A DNA stretch of 33,143 nt from Candidatus Chloroploca mongolica (lineage in GTDB: Bacteria; Chloroflexota; Chloroflexia; Chloroflexales; Chloroflexaceae), in contig NZ_SIJK02000058.1 of NCBI RefSeq assembly GCF_004762035.2, positions 1 to 33,143 of the forward strand, given 5' to 3'. The stretch's first letter is position 1, and each line of letters opens with the position of its first letter. The translations under genes and the position numbers were made by a program. Shown here one piece after another: positions 31,066 through 33,143 of this stretch. The notes below the pieces were generated by a model. That model ran no database searches and was not told where the DNA came from. It saw only the letters and a list, made by a program, of their open reading frames with translations.

Positions 31066-31782
31066 ATGTTAAATCCGATCCGTGTGCTGATTATTGATGA
31101 CCATCCCCTCTTTCGCCAGGGCATTCGCTGGAGTCTCTCGGATGCCGACGATATTGAGGTGGTTGGTGAGGCTGAAAATGGGCAAGAAGCCTTGAAGTTG
31201 ACGGAGTTGTTGCATCCTGATGTGGTGCTGGTTGATATTAATTTGCCCGGGCTCAATGGCCTCGAAGTCGCCCGCGTGATCAAACGCCGTGCGCCACGCA
31301 TGGGCATTATCGTGCTGAGTGTCTATGAGGACGATGACCAGCTCTTTCAGGCGATCAAGGTGGGCGCTTCCGCCTATTCGTCCAAAGATGTGCATCCCGA
31401 AAAGCTGCGGCTCTATATCCGTGAAGTCGCCCTGGGCAAGTATTTGATCAATGATGTGGTGCTCGCCAGGCCCGTCGTGGCAAGTAGGGTGCTGCATCAG
31501 TTCCGTGAACTCGCCAGCAGCGAAGATGAACAGACAAGCGAGCTCTTTGCCCCCCTGACGAGTCGTGAAATCGAGATTCTTGATTGCATCGCTCGCGGCC
31601 TTTCCAATAAAGAGATTGCCAGTGAATTGAATATCAGCAGTCAGACGGTCAAGAATCATATTACGTCCATTCTTTCGAAGCTTCAGGTCAATGACCGTAC
31701 GATGGCCGTGATCTATGCGATCAAGCGGGGCTGGATCAAAATGGGCTATAATGCAGAAGATGAACCTGCTCCGGCTGAATAA
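31066..31782 (+). CDS. NarL/LuxR-family response regulator (DegU-like)
   Basis: 238 residues. The receiver domain has the acidic pocket D11-D12 (IIDDHPLFRQG), the phospho-accepting Asp57 (LVDINLPGLNG), Ser85 in VLSVYED and Lys107 in SSKDV. After a linker of about 30 residues comes a LuxR-type helix-turn-helix: LTSREIEILDCIARGLSNKE, then IASELNISSQTVKNHITSIL. It should bind DNA when phosphorylated by the neighbouring kinase. Its targets are unknown; the divergent bchYZ operon is one candidate. It is followed after one base by the aminopeptidase gene. Confidence 0.93.
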   Translation: MLNPIRVLIIDDHPLFRQGIRWSLSDADDIEVVGEAENGQEALKLTELLHPDVVLVDINLPGLNGLEVARVIKRRAPRMGIIVLSVYEDDDQLFQAIKVGASAYSSKDVHPEKLRLYIREVALGKYLINDVVLARPVVASRVLHQFRELASSEDEQTSELFAPLTSREIEILDCIARGLSNKEIASELNISSQTVKNHITSILSKLQVNDRTMAVIYAIKRGWIKMGYNAEDEPAPAE

Positions 31783-31783
31783 G

Positions 31784-33019
31784 ATGAACACTATGCAAGA
31801 TCTGGACAAATACGCTGATGTGATTGTTCGTGTTGGCCTCAACCTTCAGGCTGGGCAGCGCCTGATTATTCGTGGCGATTTGCAGACGGCGGCGCTGATA
31901 CGTGCTGTTGCTCGTCGTGCCTATCAGTCCGGGGCGCGACTCGTTGATGTGATCTGGGGCGATGAGCAGTTGATGCTGGTGCGCGCCCAGGAAGCCCCGC
32001 GCAATTCCTTTGACGAAGTACCTGCCTGGCTGCCCCAGGCGATGCTGGGCTATCTCGAAGCCGGGGATGCCTTGCTCTCCATCCATGCTGCGACCCCAAC
32101 CTTGCTTGCGGGCCAGAATCCCGAAGTGATCAGTACGATGATGCGCGCCAATGCACAAGCCTCCAAACCAGTCAGTGAACTCGTCCAACGCAATGCGTCG
32201 GCCTGGACGGTTGTTGCGTTTCCGACCCCAGGCTGGGCCGCGCAGGTCTGCCCCGATCTTTCCCCTGATCAGCAGATGGAGCAGCTTTGGCATGCGATTG
32301 CTACCGCGTGTCGCCTTGATGCACCTGACCCGGTTGTGGCCTGGCAACGCCATGTGCAGGAACTTGATGCGCGTAGCGCCTATATGAACGAGCGGCGCTA
32401 CCAGGCGCTTGTCTACCGTGGCCCTGGCACTGACTTGACGGTCGGTCTGGCCGATGGGCATCTGTGGGCCGGCGGTGGCTCGGTCAGTGAACGCGGCCAG
32501 GCTTTTGTCCCGAATTTACCGACCGACGAGATCTTTTCGCTGCCGCACGCCCAACGGGTCGAAGGCGTGTTGCGTTCCTCGCGGCCCCTCAATTATGGCG
32601 GCAACCTGATTGACGATTTCACGCTGCGTTTCGCGCAAGGGCGCGTGACCGATCTCAGTGCATCCGTTGGCGAAGAGACCCTGCGTCGTCTGGTGGCAAC
32701 TGATGAAGGTTCCGCCCGCCTGGGTGAAGTCGCTCTGGTGCCCGTCAGTTCGCCGGTTGCCCGTACTGGTCTGCTCTTTGCCAATACCCTCTTTGATGAA
32801 AATGCCGCCAGCCACCTCGCTTTTGGCAATGGCTACCGCTTCTGTGTCGAAGGAGGTTCCGCCCTCAGTGACGAAGCCTTTGCTGCTGCCGGGGGCAACC
32901 TCAGCATTGTCCACGTCGACTTCATGCTTGGTTCTGCCGAGCTTGACATTGATGGCCTCAATGCCGATGGCAGCATCGAGCCGGTGATGCGCTCGGGTGA
33001 GTGGGCGTTTGCCATCTAG
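31784..33019 (+). CDS. M29-family (thermophilic) metalloaminopeptidase
   Basis: 411 residues from the ATG at 31784, one base after the regulator's stop. A second ATG three codons later is also possible. The family has a metal site of two Glu, His, Tyr/His and Asp. Candidate residues are visible in LPTDEIFSLPH, TDEGSARLGEVALV, DENAASHLAFGNGY and IVHVDFMLGS. The N-terminal YADVIVRVGLNLQAGQRLII is the usual start of AmpS/aminopeptidase T proteins. It removes N-terminal residues from peptides in the cytoplasm. It forms the last gene of a three-gene unit with the two-component system and ends at a 26-bp hairpin. Confidence 0.92.
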   Translation: MNTMQDLDKYADVIVRVGLNLQAGQRLIIRGDLQTAALIRAVARRAYQSGARLVDVIWGDEQLMLVRAQEAPRNSFDEVPAWLPQAMLGYLEAGDALLSIHAATPTLLAGQNPEVISTMMRANAQASKPVSELVQRNASAWTVVAFPTPGWAAQVCPDLSPDQQMEQLWHAIATACRLDAPDPVVAWQRHVQELDARSAYMNERRYQALVYRGPGTDLTVGLADGHLWAGGGSVSERGQAFVPNLPTDEIFSLPHAQRVEGVLRSSRPLNYGGNLIDDFTLRFAQGRVTDLSASVGEETLRRLVATDEGSARLGEVALVPVSSPVARTGLLFANTLFDENAASHLAFGNGYRFCVEGGSALSDEAFAAAGGNLSIVHVDFMLGSAELDIDGLNADGSIEPVMRSGEWAFAI

Positions 33020-33024
33020 GTGTT

Positions 33025-33079
33025 CTAGCTTTGCACCCCAAAAAGCCAGCATCGCTGGCTTTTTGGGGTGCAAAGCTAG
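33025..33079 (+). terminator. Long perfect hairpin after the aminopeptidase gene
   Basis: Perfect 26-bp arms (33025-33050 and 33054-33079), loop ATC, core AAAAAGCCAGC and GCTGGCTTTTT, five bases after the stop codon. The stem contains its own T5 tract on both strands. The remaining 64 bases of the window show no feature. Confidence 0.65.
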
Positions 33080-33143
33080 TGTGCCTGCGGCAGGGCTGAT
33101 GCAAAGTCAGAGTCAGCAGCGGCAACCGACACCATGTGAACAC

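Noticed and set aside
1-33143. tRNA or rRNA genes.
   Set aside because: No T-loop GGTTCRANTC with a matching cloverleaf and no conserved rRNA strings were found. The few GTTCGA strings lie inside protein genes.

Overview
The window looks like part of the chromosome of a filamentous anoxygenic phototroph of the Chloroflexota (order Chloroflexales). The main evidence is an adjacent pair encoding chlorophyllide a reductase subunits BchY and BchZ (27038-29875), which are needed for bacteriochlorophyll synthesis. Supporting evidence is a Chloroflexota-type gene mix: a DUF2085 membrane protein, DUF4129/DUF4350 proteins, a paired GlgC/GlgD-like set and an M29 aminopeptidase. GC content is moderately high. 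Short dispersed repeats are abundant between genes. No rRNA, tRNA, CRISPR array, prophage or intact transposase was seen.

Layout. (1) 1-7.6 kb, all on the minus strand, is a glycogen-type operon read right to left: glgC, a glgD-like paralogue that has lost two catalytic residues, an RlmI-like rRNA methyltransferase, a GT4 glycogen-synthase-like enzyme with its own promoter, then two tandem TPR proteins, the last cut by the window edge. (2) 7.6-10 kb (minus) holds a DUF2085 membrane protein, a C39-like papain-fold protein and a MazG-like pyrophosphohydrolase. (3) 10.1-13.9 kb (plus) holds a small unknown protein, threonine ammonia-lyase, a FtsW/RodA-family glycosyltransferase, and an HD-domain hydrolase behind a strong promoter and a 180-nt leader that can fold extensively. 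(4) 14-15.4 kb (minus) holds TVP38-like and CDP-alcohol phosphatidyltransferase membrane proteins.

(5) 15.4-19.7 kb is an accessory, partly decayed stretch. It contains palindrome clusters, a 5'-truncated ferric-reductase-like flavoprotein, a nucleotidyltransferase, a fused remnant of a TylF-type methyltransferase and an asparagine-synthase-like protein without its ATP-binding motif, and an HNH endonuclease coupled to a small unknown gene. Copies of a GCAAAGGC-type repeat separate these genes.

(6) 19.7-22 kb (plus) is a TPP-riboswitch-controlled operon for thiamine-precursor uptake: a thiamine-binding protein, a ThiX-like permease and a ThiY-like lipoprotein. No ATPase gene is present. (7) 22.1-27 kb holds DUF4350 and DUF4129 proteins, a MITE-like element, a composite palindromic repeat, a Nudix hydrolase and a KimA-like permease. 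(8) 27-33 kb holds bchYZ, divergent from a DegS/DegU-like two-component system that is followed at once by an M29 aminopeptidase.

The most interesting points are the GlgC/GlgD-like pair whose degeneration parallels the modulatory subunit of plant ADP-glucose pyrophosphorylase, the structured leader before the HD gene, the two related repeat families, and the decayed biosynthetic remnant at 17.5-18.6 kb. All assignments come from reading motifs; no database search was made.
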